A DNA stretch of 64,000 bases, from NCBI RefSeq assembly GCF_051020765.1, contig NC_134929.1:16398635-16462634 (forward strand), given 5' to 3'. A program made the translations under genes and the position numbers. Under the pieces are notes generated by a model. The model saw nothing but the letters and a program-made list of their open reading frames with translations. It searched no databases and was not told where the DNA came from. How positions within the stretch are numbered: position 1 is the stretch's first letter; each line of letters opens with the position of its first letter. The stretch comes from Lasioglossum baleicum (taxonomy: Eukaryota > Arthropoda > Insecta > Hymenoptera > Halictidae). This document shows, piece by piece, positions 50,201 to 59,128 of the stretch.

Positions 50201-51593
50201 AAATAAACTCCCATCGGTTGCGTTAGAGGAATAGTAGAACCTCGTCTCATTGGAGAGGAGTCAAGAATCCTGGTAGACGCGTAGAACCAACGCGACGCGA
50301 CGGGGTGACGCGTGCATAATAAATTCCCGCACCGTTGCAAACCTGCAAACCGGCCGCGTTTAAATGTTGTGGTTCCTTTAATGATACGTTCGAGCGTTCC
50401 ACGATTCGCAAAGCGGAACAGATGAACCATGATTGATGCTCGGGGCTCTTTTCGTCCGTTCTACTGCGCGTCGGAGCAATACGCGTGGCTTATGAAAATC
50501 GGTGCAATAAGGGTATGAAATGCGGCATTATGGGCGGCAACTAATCATTACGGTTGCGCTGACTACTTTCATGATACTCGTTCTGGCTACTCCGAATAAG
50601 AAAAGATTGCCCGTACGCGCCACAGCCAGACAATGATATACGATCTTTCTAGAAGATATGATTACACCGCGATGTATTGTTCCGCTTCTTTCGTCGTTAA
50701 TGATTCCTTGCCTAGATCATTTCCAAACGATATTGGAAACACGGCGAGATGAGTTTATTGTCTGCCTAAGAAGATTTCCGCGAACAATGAGGAACGAACG
50801 GCTTATCGTTATGAGACCAATGAACGTGAGAACCCCTATTTTGAGAGCGCGATATTAAATTGTTTCGAGAGATGCAGCCGAACAGCTGTTCGATGCTGAA
50901 TGACATTTACACGCTGCTTACTTTCAGCAGGCTTCGTATGAATGAAATTGTTAATTCTGGTATGTAGATGAAGGTCAGTGTAGTTTTTTGAAAAATGAAT
51001 GGGAGCTGTGGGATTTTTTGGTTAAGTGTATATGTGAAAATCAATGATAAATACGAATGGTTAGCAGAATATGAAGATGATTAGACTGTGGATTATTTAG
51101 AGTGGAAATACATTTTCATTTGACTCGTCTCTTGCGACTGATGCACAAAATTTTGCATAGAGATCCACAGTCTAAAGATGACGTACAATGATGGTGAAGA
51201 GTAATGACGATACTTACCAACAACGTTGACTGGAAGGCTTGGAATCACTCCTATCAATTCTTAATAAAAATTCGTATCGATAACTTATTTGGTAGAGATT
51301 TGATCTAAGAAAACGGGAACTGCACGATCTGAGAAACTGCGCGGACCCGAGGGTTTTAAATTAATAAAGAGTGATTTCAAATCTCCTGATCATGGAATTT
51401 TAGGGTAACGATTGTATGAGAACGATGGGCGAAATTTCAACGTTGGAGCCAAAGGAGAAGTTCGAAAGTTATAGAAAAATTGTAGATTCTCACCGTCACT
51501 ACTACATCGGGAGTCGACCTTTCTCCTTTTCAACTTGAGGTCTTGAAACAAGCTCATGTTGTCTAGCTCACACGGGCTGCTCGTAAGGGTCAT
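26212..51593 (-). CDS. Hr4: Nuclear receptor HR4 (NR6/DHR4 type), 10 coding exons
   Basis: Nuclear hormone receptor; fly DHR4 acts in ecdysone-response timing as a repressor. Exons in coding order: 51593-51494, 42756-41758, 41400-40854, 38950-38740, 37425-37072, 30266-30132, 29797-29534, 28380-28188, 26621-26494, 26292-26212. Phases join throughout to 1003 residues plus TAG. Domains: conserved N terminus with MSLFQDLKLKRRKV (13-26); two polyglutamine tracts; zinc-finger DBD about 530-595 with P-box CEGCKGFFKR (547-556); C-terminal extension REDRMPGGRNSGAVYNLYK; a basic, Gly/Ala/His-rich hinge (620-737); ligand-binding domain about 738-1003 ending FYVPFLLNSAIQR. The P-box and extension rule out FTZ-F1, and the whole DBD with the MSLFQDLKL start fits HR4. 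First coding exon follows an acceptor (TTTTCAG), so 5' UTR exons lie upstream. Confidence 0.95.
27270..28160. mobile_element. 891-bp foldback element in Hr4 intron 8
   Basis: Starts CAGGGTGTGGCCGGACGGGT; the right end reads CAGGGTGTGACCGGACGGGT on the other strand. TA flanks it (27268-27269, 28161-28162). The similarity is not limited to the tips: the left and right halves match with gaps almost to a centre near 27750 (for example AATTGGTTTACGAGTTATAA against AATTGGTTTACGGGTTATAA). No transposase frame. It ends 27 nt from the donor of Hr4 exon 8. Confidence 0.9.
28625..28843. mobile_element. piggyBac-like MITE, 219 bp, in Hr4 intron 7
   Basis: Perfect 14-bp terminal inverted repeat CACTAGAACTACCG at both ends, flanked on each side by TTAA (28621-28624, 28844-28847), the target used by piggyBac elements. 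No coding content. Confidence 0.85.
32730..32868. repeat. 139-bp stem-loop with 41-bp arms
   Basis: 32730-32770 pairs with 32828-32868 (ACCAAACACGACACAATTTG against ACCAAACACGGCACAATTCG, a few mismatches). The loop carries TTCGGATAATAGAGGTTCCA, a sequence also seen near 34850 and resembling a mariner terminal repeat. Probably a small foldback transposon. Confidence 0.75.
33588..33822. mobile_element. CTGCGGAT-end MITE, 235 bp
   Basis: Left end GACTGCGGACCTTTATGCAT after TA (33586-33587); right end reads GACTGCAAAATTC on the other strand before TA (33823-33824). The ends are diverged; the match to copies at 51084 and 56628 carries the call. Confidence 0.6.
36530..36695. mobile_element. Mariner-like MITE, 166 bp
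   Basis: Ends CAGTTGACTCTCGCATAACG and, reversed, CAGTAAATTCCCGTACAACG, flanked by TA (36528-36529, 36696-36697). It sits next to the palindromic repeat starting near 36700. Confidence 0.65.
36700..36996. repeat. Palindromic dispersed repeat, copy 1
   Basis: Imperfect palindrome centred near 36848: GGTTCAAAAGTTATGCACGT in the left arm faces ACGCATAACTTTTGAACCAG in the right, and AATGCTGAAGATTCAAG faces CTTGAATTTTCGGCATT. Single-arm relatives lie at about 45573-45713 and 48120-48257. Confidence 0.75.
37619..38359. mobile_element. TIR element with possible protein remnant in Hr4 intron 4
   Basis: Left end AAGATGGAGTGGGGTAAGTC and right end, reversed, AAGGTGGAATGGAGTAAGTC: about 22-bp inverted repeats. 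The target duplication is not clear. Inside, on the minus strand, a frame at 37946-38203 has a Cys-rich patch (CTKCQLGRSCPENG, then EPCFKCYG) and another at 38282-38515 runs across the right end. No family was recognised; it could be a decayed transposase or chance. Confidence 0.5.
38740..41400 (-). other. Hr4: Hr4 DNA-binding-domain exons 3 and 4
   Basis: Exon 3 (41400-40854) carries a Pro- and Ser-rich linker and the first zinc finger, ending within the P-box glycine. Exon 4 (38950-38740) carries the rest of the P-box, the second finger and the C-terminal extension. The split inside CEG|CKG matches no reading-frame change. The donor after exon 4 (AAG then GTTCGT) is non-optimal, and the frame stays open for about 60 codons past it. 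Confidence 0.92.
41444..41677. mobile_element. piggyBac-like MITE, 234 bp, filling Hr4 intron 2
   Basis: Inverted ends GGGGGTAGAC, then a matching CCAGGAT a little further in, flanked by TTAA (41440-41443, 41678-41681). The whole intron (41401-41757) is 357 bp, so the element is two-thirds of it. A longer relative is at 56363-57033. Confidence 0.85.
42032..42070 (-). repeat. CAG/CAA repeat, 13 glutamines
   Basis: Thirteen Gln codons, mixed CAA and CAG, inside Hr4 exon 2. Mixing of codons suggests a tract kept by amino-acid choice rather than a pure, unstable triplet. Confidence 0.95.
42378..42502 (-). repeat. CAG/CAA repeat, about 41 codons of Gln with His
   Basis: Long tract of Gln with a few His in Hr4 exon 2, with several pure runs of five or more CAG codons. 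Those runs are the most likely to vary in length among individuals. Confidence 0.95.
45573..45713. repeat. Dispersed repeat, copy 2
   Basis: Resembles the right arm of the 36.7 kb palindrome: ACGCATAACTTTTGAACC, then ATCTACAGGATCACAT and a GAAGTTTAACC end. Confidence 0.7.
46260..46620. repeat. 61-bp tandem repeat, about five units
   Basis: Two adjacent units (from 46380 and 46441) are nearly identical with period 61; flanking units are diverged but keep AAAATTAAATATCRTC and the TGCGTCAATTC-type end. Located in Hr4 intron 1. Confidence 0.85.
48120..48257. repeat. Dispersed repeat, copy 3
   Basis: Resembles the left arm of the 36.7 kb palindrome: GCGGTTAAATTTCAGC, then GTGATCCTGTACATTTTG, AATTCAAGTTTTAATG and GGTTCAAAAGTTATGCGTG. 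Confidence 0.7.
48819..49366. mobile_element. hAT-like MITE, 548 bp
   Basis: Ends CAGAGTTGGG and CCCAACTCTG, flanked by a perfect 8-bp duplication GATGGCGG (48811-48818, 49367-49374): the hAT pattern. The interior is packed with CGATTAA/TTAATCG words and includes a 38-bp tandem duplication near 48920-48990. No transposase frame. Confidence 0.9.
49681..49985. repeat. 154-bp tandem duplication
   Basis: CCATAAAATCARTRTTGCAA and what follows at 49681 recurs at 49835 with few changes (period 154), AT-rich, just right of the hAT-like element. Confidence 0.75.
51084..51172. mobile_element. CTGCGGAT-family MITE, 89 bp
   Basis: Ends GACTGTGGAT and ATCCACAGTC, flanked by TA (51082-51083, 51173-51174). 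Smallest copy of the family seen at 33588 and 56628. Confidence 0.7.
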
Positions 51594-51598
51594 AATTC
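51494..51598 (-). other. Hr4: Hr4 first coding exon
   Basis: 105-nt exon after a strong acceptor (TTTTGTTTTCAG). The first ATG (51593) is followed in frame by a second (51557); the translation MTLTSSPCELDNMSLFQDLK parallels the fly HR4 N terminus, so I chose the first. It ends SSDG, completed by exon 2. The block LKLKRRKVD is strongly basic and may be a nuclear-localisation signal (inference). Confidence 0.9.
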
Positions 51599-53624
51599 CT
51601 GAAAACAAAATTACGACAAAATTAACACCACATTTACATCGTAATGAATAATTCATTAAACATATGCGTTTTGTATAGACGATAGAAAGAGTACAACACA
51701 CGAATTTGATGGAACTGTCAAATTTGTGAAGGCACTACATAAATATCAAAGTTCAATATAAAAAGTAAAGAAAATCGATAGAATAGAATGCATTAATTTC
51801 TAGAAGTTTGTCGTTCAGTGGTATTAAGCGTAATCATTAAGGAAATTGATTCTAGGTAGAACAAGTTCATCATCGATCAAGTTTCTTACAACCATAGCAA
51901 ACGTTATGTATTTTCTCGAGATGCTGTGATATTTGTGAACAGTTGTGCCACACGATTGTAGATTCTCTGAAATTAGAATTATATGCATCAACCAGTAGAA
52001 AATTGACCCAAATTGATGTCGCCAACACGTGTTAAATAGTTCTACGAAACAATAAAGCACACTTCTATTAACTAGTCTTCAATCGAGTTGCATAGACTCG
52101 GATAACGTGCTGTCCGATCCGCAGGAGCAATTTGCAAATATATTCTGCAGCTAACAAAATCGAAAATGAAATTCCTTTCGGAAGGAATCTATAAACTATT
52201 TGCTTGCCAGATTGAATTAGGTTAATTGAATTCCTATGCTAGCTTGCATTCGTTGTGATTATCGAATTCTGAATTCACGAAATAGGACACCTATTTTCTA
52301 ACTCTAACGTCGACCACGAGACATAGGAGATTTCCTAATAAAAAACAGAAAAGTAACTTGCAAAAATTGAAATTATAGAAAAGTTTAATCCTACGAATAT
52401 TTAATTGATTCTTTAACTTTGCCTTGCTGTTTGAAGATTGATCAATAAAATTGACAAATTTATCGATAGAGACTGACGTCAAGAAAACATTTTTTCCCCT
52501 CGATAATACTTTCAATAAATTATACATGAGTTAAAACCACATGAAATTCTATTTTTGAAGTCTTACTATTCCGATAACTTTTGAAATGCAAAAATCCGCG
52601 CTCTTGTAATTACAGTCTGGTTTTTTAAAAGAAACGGTATCAGATATTGCAACAGCCAATAATTATTATCTACCGTATCCTCACACCCACGTGTTAGAAA
52701 CTTGAAATGATTATAGTGGGAAGAAAATATTTCCTTTAAGAATAAACAAGACTTTCTGATTATTCTACGTTAAATGATTCAATCCTCATTCTAAGTGTTC
52801 TTTTCAAATGAACAATCCTCTAAAAAGTAGATCGGTTCCAATAACATACGTCTGTCCTTCATCGGTAACATTGCAAAAATAGAAACTCAATAAAATTAGA
52901 TTGTTTAAATTCATGCCTCGGCCTCCTGCGAACTGAATCATTGAATCTCTAATCGATTTCGCACACAAGAGTCGCTTCTCGGATAATGGTTGGAAGTCAT
53001 CTCGTTCGGTCGAGGATATCGGCTATCGCAAAAGAGAACGGACTGAATGTGAAAGTACATACGTGTGTTGCACGCACGCGTTCGCGATTACGGCGAACGC
53101 ATAGTTCGCCATTAACCCCTCTTTAGCCAATAGCATACAATTGGATCGTTGCGTGGCAGTATCTTTCAGCGGTGGACCCCGCGAAACCATGCTATTCGAT
53201 GGGCCACGAGCTAGCTCGTCTTAGGATCACGATCTACTATGAAAGCTTCACGGAATCTTCCTGCATCGCACTATCCTATGATAATTAGAGGCGTGATCCA
53301 CCGCAGATCTTCCCTAACAACGGAATCGTTTTCCTACCGCCCCTAGCACAAACCGTTTCAATATTCAGTGCATCATCCTTGCAGATCGTGTGCACTAAAT
53401 TCGAACTGTTTTTGAAAGACTTAATTTTATCATACAGATGCCGCATTCTCAACTTCCAGAATTTTTCTGATTCGACCGTGACAATTAGACGAACGATTTT
53501 TATGCAGCACAATTCCGCGAACTCTTCCCAATATAATATATTTTTATAGTGTTGCAAACATTCGAGACTGGTCTGCCCAACTTTTTCTTCGTCCACACGG
53601 TCCTCACTATCACTTATTGTCAGT

Positions 53625-54090
53625 ACGTTCCCCCACTACTTGAATTGTAGATGTACGACCGTGTCAAGTAGTGGGGGAACGTCACCTCCCACTTTAGCGC
53701 AATGAGACAGTGGGGGAACGGGCCCAATGTGGCTGTCGAGCCTCCCCACCATCTCTCTCGATCAATCTGTTCCTCCACTACTTAAACTATTGATAGAAAC
53801 AAATGCCATGCGCTTCTGGCGGCACGAGTATGTCGAATAGTGGTGGAACGTCACTTAGTGGAATGAAGGAGTGGGGGAACGGGCCCAATGTGGCTGTCGA
53901 GCCTCCCCACCATCGATCAGTTCGTTCTCCTACTACTTGGTACTTATATGGTACTTATATGGTACTTATACAATATGCAACTGTATATGGAAGCAAATGC
54001 CATGAGCTTGTGGCTGTACGACCATGTTGAATAGTGGGGGAACGTCATTTACTGGAATAAAGGAGTGGGAGAACATGTCCAATGTGGCTC
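53625..54090. repeat. Three-unit tandem array with hairpin
   Basis: Units of about 146-165 bp start near 53625, 53771 and 53926. Each has CACTACTTRRA near its start, AGTGGGGGAACGTCA in the middle and GGGAACGGGCCCAATGTGGC near its end, diverging in between. In unit 1, 53625-53643 and 53664-53682 form a perfect 19-bp inverted repeat with a 20-nt loop. Unit 3 has an extra triplication of TGGTACTTATA. Confidence 0.9.
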
Positions 54091-55909
54091 GTGAACCGCG
54101 AGTTGGACAGACTTGAAGTAAGACATCTTTTCAGGTTATTGTTCAATTGAGGATCTAAACAACTCTTTTTTTTAAAAGAATTTCATTATCATGCAGAATA
54201 ATCACGTAACGACACCTTTATTTTCTTTACTGCTGACAAGAGGACTTTTCAGATACGAGAATGATTTAACAACGTTCGTAAACGTTCGATTTGTTCCATG
54301 AAATACTTTCTGTCGGGGCTAGTCGTACAGTTTCAGACTGGTGCACCAGGTCAGTTGAATAACGACCACTCGCCGGAGTGTTCTGATAATGATAAATCGC
54401 GTCTTATCGTTGGACGCCGCGCCGGTCGCGTGTAATTAACGAGGAAAGAAGACGCGAGAGAGAAACGTTGGTTTAATGATCGTGACGCGGGCCGAGGCGG
54501 TGAGCTATGACACACCATGGGTCGTTTTAATAAACACAATGTGGCGGATAATACAGGCCAATCGCGTGCGATCGCTCGGAAGCAACTAGATTTGCATGTC
54601 GCGCGGCTTTCGGCCCCGCCGGTTCTTACGTTTCACGATGGTGGGTGATCGATGTACCGCATTGTTCATTTTGTCCAGTGAAATGTTAGATGATTTGGGG
54701 CACTGATCCGAATTTCACCCTCTTTCTTTCTTTTTGTAATTCTCTTCTTTCTTCTGTAATTATTACAAGTTATACAGGGTGTCCCGAAAATGTAGAATTT
54801 CCTTGAAGGAGGGGATTCCCAAGATTATTATAAGAAACTTTTTCATTTGTGAAAATGGTGGCTTCGTTAAAGACTAATTAACATTTCATAAAGAGTTAAT
54901 AACATTTTCGTAAAGGGAAAAGTTATTTGAAATAACCCTAGGAATCTTAGTATAAATTAGTGAAAGTATAAATTAACGTTCAAAATAATTGATAATAATT
55001 ATTTGAGTTATAATCGAGTAGTAGGAATGTTTATTGTTTGAGTAGTAGAACGTTTATTGAGTGGAACGATAATGCATTTACGACGTTTATCAATTATTTA
55101 AGAAACGCGTCTATTCGGTTAATTGAAGAGCCTTGGGTTCAACACACAGAACCCCAGGATCATTATTACTTCAGTTCGTTTATCTTCAACTTGGTAGAAG
55201 TTTAAATTCGGCTGCAGCTACCTTGTGCCAATGAATCGCCGATATTGGCCTACAACCAACTCGAGTCCTCCTGGGTTAAGTGCTGAGAAAATGTTTACAA
55301 ATCGGGATATCGCCGCAGAAACTTTCTCAATTACATCGAATGCTTTTAATTCACTGATTTCTCTTTAATACGGACAACGGCGTCAAACACTTTTCCTCAC
55401 GTTCTGATCGTGCCGCGGCTATTATCTAATGCTGTAGCTTCCTTCTAGCGTTACGTAACGCAATCTTGACTTTTTACCTTCTCCGGACAAAAATGTTCTA
55501 TTTGGTTGTGTTCAACGGGCTCGTGAAAGTCACTGAAATTCCGAACAATTTATTCAATCATCGAAGAATATGAAAGTACGTCAACAATTCCTTATGGTGA
55601 TTAGATTATACATTTATGACAAAAATGGTTACGTGCAATTTAAAACAGAGGAAATATTAAAACGATTTAAGCCCACCAGTGAACGAGTTTCACCTTGATA
55701 AGATAATTAAAAGAAGATTGAAATTTTTATTTGGCTCCTGTTTCTTGCAATCAATGCAAACGTTTTTTTATTTTGCATGAAGATCCGCAGTCTAGTGATT
55801 GCTTTTCGAATTTTCTTCCATGTCGCAGATTCGAACAAAGTTTCGTTCACGGAATAGATTGTAATAACTAATCATTTTTAAGACTGCGTCCAAGTGTTAC
55901 ATACACAGA

Positions 55910-56140
55910 GTAGGGAAGAATCATCATATTATGACGAATAGAGGATCATACATCTTCAGTGTATCATACATTTCAGATACAGTATGATGGAATATTATAC
56001 ACGATAAAAAGAGTATATATTGTAAATACAGTATGATAGAATATGACTCACAGTAAATAAAGTACGATAGAAAATAATCCATGATGAATACAGTATGACA
56101 AGAATGTCCCGCACAATGAATACACTATCATACAGACAAT
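55910..56140. repeat. Degenerate ATGATAGAATA repeat
   Basis: Six or more irregular repeats of TACAGTATGATRGAATAT-like words with spacing near 40-50 bp, AT-rich. Confidence 0.55.
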
Positions 56141-56362
56141 CATACGCTCTTTTCTTAGAGAGAAAGAGTAGTATTCACCTCGTACTCACAATAAGTATCA
56201 GACATCTCAGCTTCTCTTGCCCCCACGTCCTGATCGAATAAATATACAGTGACTATACGAATTTTGTCGAGCATCGAAAGAAAAAGCTGTCAAACCGTCT
56301 TCAACGGTTGAAAGAAAGAAAATTGGAGTGTATCGCGGTCCGCTCGACCATTCAACGATTAA

Positions 56363-57033
56363 GGCGGTAGACTCGTTTCGAGGATTGCAAGGGTGCAGGA
56401 TTCAGGTTCTCATTTCTCGATACATAATACAAAAATGGGGTTTTTCAGTAATCAAGAATGCTAGATAAAAGATCGATCTAGGGCGCTATCGCCCTCAAAA
56501 GTCCCATTTTTCGTTTGCGAGGCGTAATTTGCATTATTCGGCAGCATGTAGCTATGAAAATAGTGAAGCTTCAGAATAATGCAAATTACGCCTCGTGAAC
56601 GAAAAAATAGTAAGTAAGTAATGATTAGACTGCGGATCTTTATGAGAATTGTCAGAAAATGCTACAATATTAAAATCGATAGAATTCAGTACAATTTGTA
56701 TGTATTTTGAATCTACAAAGGCTATTCTCACTGAAAATAGAATTTCAAAAGATTCCACTTCCTTCGAATTTGTCTACAAAAATTGGAAACTGCATAAACA
56801 TCCGCAGCCTAGAAATGATACCTTGGTCCCCTCAGGGTTTCAAATCCATTTACCACTCTCCCTCTCTTTCCACTCTCACTATCGCCTAATTTCAGCGGGA
56901 CCTACTGTTTATTGCGGTGGGTTCCGATCTACCGGTGGGTTTTTGACTGCTGAAGAACCCCATTTTCGTATGATCGAGAAATGAGAACGCGAGTCCCGCA
57001 TCCTTGCAATCCTGGAAATAGGAGTCTACTCCT
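56363..57033. mobile_element. Relative of the 41.4 kb piggyBac-like MITE, with nested insert
   Basis: Left end GGCGGTAGACTCG, right end (reversed) AGGAGTAGACTCC, flanked by TTAA (56359-56362, 57034-57037). The internal AGGATTGCAAGGGTGCAGGA also occurs in the 41444-41677 copy. A second element (56628-56809) sits inside it. Confidence 0.75.
56628..56809. mobile_element. CTGCGGAT-family MITE, 182 bp, nested
   Basis: Ends GACTGCGGATCTTTATG and, reversed, GGCTGCGGATGTTTATG, flanked by TA. It is the clearest copy of this family. Confidence 0.8.
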
Positions 57034-57062
57034 TTAAGAAAGAAAAATCCGGTGGCAGCAGC

Positions 57063-57492
57063 CAGTGTTGGGCAATAAATAAATTTATTTAAATAAAAAT
57101 TTAAATAACAAGTTATTTGTTATTTGGATATTCAAATAAAAAGCAAAAATAATTATTTATCATATTATTCGAACAAGTCTAGATAGAATTATTTAAAATA
57201 ATAAAGTTAATTGTTATTTACAAATACAATTTCAATCATTAATTTGTACTGACAAATAATAAATTAAATTGTTATTTATAAATACAATTTCAATTATTAT
57301 TTGTATTGACAAATAATAAATTATAAATTGTATCCAAATAATAAATAATCTTTTATTTGCAAGTAAGAATTAATAAATAGATCACTTTTGGAATCATTTA
57401 CATTACTTTAATCTAAATAAAAAGTTTAGATATTATTTGCAAATAAAATCACACATTTATTTATTATTTAAAATAAAATTTGCCAGACACTG
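57063..57492. mobile_element. hAT-like MITE, 430 bp, copy A
   Basis: Ends CAGTGTTGGGCAA and TTTGCCAGACACTG with a perfect 8-bp duplication GCAGCAGC (57055-57062, 57493-57500). The interior is almost pure A/T made of AAATAATAAATAA words. Copy B at 62490 is the same family in opposite orientation. Confidence 0.92.
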
Positions 57493-57500
57493 GCAGCAGC

Positions 57501-58351
57501 CTAACGAAAACACCCCGCGCGGCTCGGCACTCTCATTGTCAGTCAAGTGCATCAAGTGTCTCCGCGTGTGAAAGTGGCTTAAGCCGGCTGCGGAGCAGAG
57601 CCAGCCACGTGGGCGAGTGCGCTGTTGCGTTGGTGATGGTGAGCGACGCCAGATGGCGGCTACGTGCACCAACACAGTTTCGCGGCGCATCAAACGCGGC
57701 GGGGATGAGGGAGGGTGGTTTGTCGCGCGTGCGCGATCTAACACATGCTCGCGCGAGCGCGATGTGTGCACAGTATGTACTGCATACACACTCTCGCTGT
57801 TCTCGGCACTGGGAGAGCCCCGCGAGTGTGCATATACGTGGTGCACCGGGGTCCTTGCTCCCTGCCGTATGTGGGTCACCAGTCTCACACACACCACCGT
57901 TCTTGCGTAACCAATGCATGCATACGAGCGGCCTGCACATGCACACACCGAGACGGAAAGTGCAGCCAATGCACTAACCTACGGTCTCTTCTTGAGAGGC
58001 CGTCGCCGAGCCCCGTCTCGTGTGTACACACGCGTGTCCGTGTATATCTACTGTGTGCCCCGGCTCAAAGCAAACTACTCGCTATCTTGGCCAAGCTTTT
58101 TCGAGGCATGCGATTCACCCTCCTGCATAGAACCCATCCGTGTGTTATTTGCTTCATTAAAGAGACGCTTCCGCTCGAACCGGCTTTTCGCCCGATTCCC
58201 GGCTATCAGGCCTGTCTGAATATTTCAGGTGCGATGGGCTATCGTAACCGACACCCTTCCACCGATGTCTTTCGGACAAACCCTCGTTCGAATAGCTCGT
58301 AGACATTTCACGAAATTTCGATCGAAGTAACCGGTTCTCTTTTTCGTTTCG
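57501..58351. other. GC- and CpG-rich island
   Basis: About 850 bp of GC-rich sequence between two AT-rich elements. Long frames are open on both strands at once, with Cys, His and Arg-rich translations and no domain, so they are treated as by-products of composition. A promoter or 5' UTR exon, perhaps of Hr4, is possible but unproven. Confidence 0.35.
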
Positions 58352-58915
58352 GATGATTGCATAAGTTCGTGCTCGATTTGAAAATAAAATTCAATGGTTA
58401 AATTTTAGAGCTGAAGGAGGCCACCTAAATATCTCCTTTATTTTTAATGGCACAAAAAACATACTTTTGGCATAATTTAAATGGTATCGAAGTAGGAATG
58501 TCATAGAAGAACAATTTTTTTTGTTCGGTTATTTTTTAATAGTTTTTTCAAGGTCCTTGTCATATATTTTATCTGGAAAACTTATTCTTTTTATTCCATC
58601 TTGTTCTTGACTTAAGCATATTCAAGGAATGAAAAAAATGTTTTCCCGATAAAAAAGTAACGATGACCTTCACAAAATTATGGAAAAATAACCGGAAATT
58701 GTTCTTGTATGATATTCCTCCTTCGACACCGTTTAAATTATGCCATAAATATTTTTTGTGTCATTAAAACTAAAGGAAATATTTAGGTGCTGTATAATCA
58801 CCATTCTTTTCTACAATTAGAAAACCCAGATGGTGACTATACAATTTTTTAACATTCTGCCGTGCAGTACAGGTTGCGACATCTACGAAAATCGTGCACG
58901 AATTTATGCGATCAT
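58352..58915. mobile_element. Mariner-like MITE, 564 bp, containing a nested palindrome
   Basis: Left end GATGATTGCATAAGTTCGTG, right end (reversed) ATGATCGCATAAATTCGTG. Outside the insert it aligns to the intact copy at 61397-61628. The foldback 58422-58789 accounts for most of the extra length. Confidence 0.8.
58422..58789. mobile_element. Nested 368-bp foldback element
   Basis: The arms meet near 58605: CACCTAAATATCTCCTTTAT faces, reversed, CACCTAAATATTTCCTTTAG, and GGCATAATTTAAATGGTATC faces GGCATAATTTAAACGGTGTC. About 180-bp arms with moderate divergence. Confidence 0.8.
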
Positions 58916-58973
58916 TTAATATTTGTTTCAGAATTTTTGCGAAACGAAATTTCATCCATCGGAACTCCCTTAA

Positions 58974-59128
58974 CGCTGAACCCACCGAGCTCTGAAAATA
59001 TCTGGCATGTGTTGCCTTATGGAAATGACATCATAGCATTTATATAGATTTTCTGTGATTTTTATTATGAAAATAATTTCAATAATCGTTAAAGAAGAGA
59101 CCCGAAACCGGCGGTGGTAGGTTTAGTG
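58974..59128. mobile_element. piggyBac-like MITE, 155 bp
   Basis: TTAA on both sides (58970-58973, 59129-59132); ends CGCTGAACCCACCG and, reversed, CACTAAACCTACCACCG, which resemble the CACTAGAACTACCG ends at 28625. The inner CTGGCATGTGTTGCCTTATG recurs in a related form near 61022. Confidence 0.6.

Larger units (their letters stand above)
42757..51493 (-). other. Hr4 intron 1
   Basis: 8.7 kb intron between the short first coding exon and exon 2. It carries a 61-bp tandem repeat (46260-46620), repeat copies at 45573 and 48120, a hAT-like element (48819-49366), a 154-bp tandem repeat (49681-49985) and a small MITE (51084-51172). GC-rich stretches at 46740-47880 hold both-strand frames without any domain. 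Confidence 0.75.
51599..57062. other. Region upstream of Hr4 coding exon 1
   Basis: Presumably Hr4 5' intron. It holds the 53.6 kb tandem array, a single transposon end CAGGGTGTCCCGAAAATG at 54775 (relative at 33430), a degenerate ATGATAGAATA-type repeat (55910-56140) and the nested element at 56363. A minus-strand frame at 53285-53596 has no recognisable domain. No 5' UTR exon can be assigned. Confidence 0.5.

Noticed and set aside
53285..53596. 103-codon minus-strand frame with protein-like composition.
   Set aside because: No motif recognised, no splice context and no neighbouring exon; could be a transposon relic, but this cannot be supported.
57457..58302. Overlapping long frames on both strands in the GC-rich island.
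   Set aside because: Translations are low in hydrophobic-core residues, rich in Cys, His and Arg, show no domain, and coexist on opposite strands.
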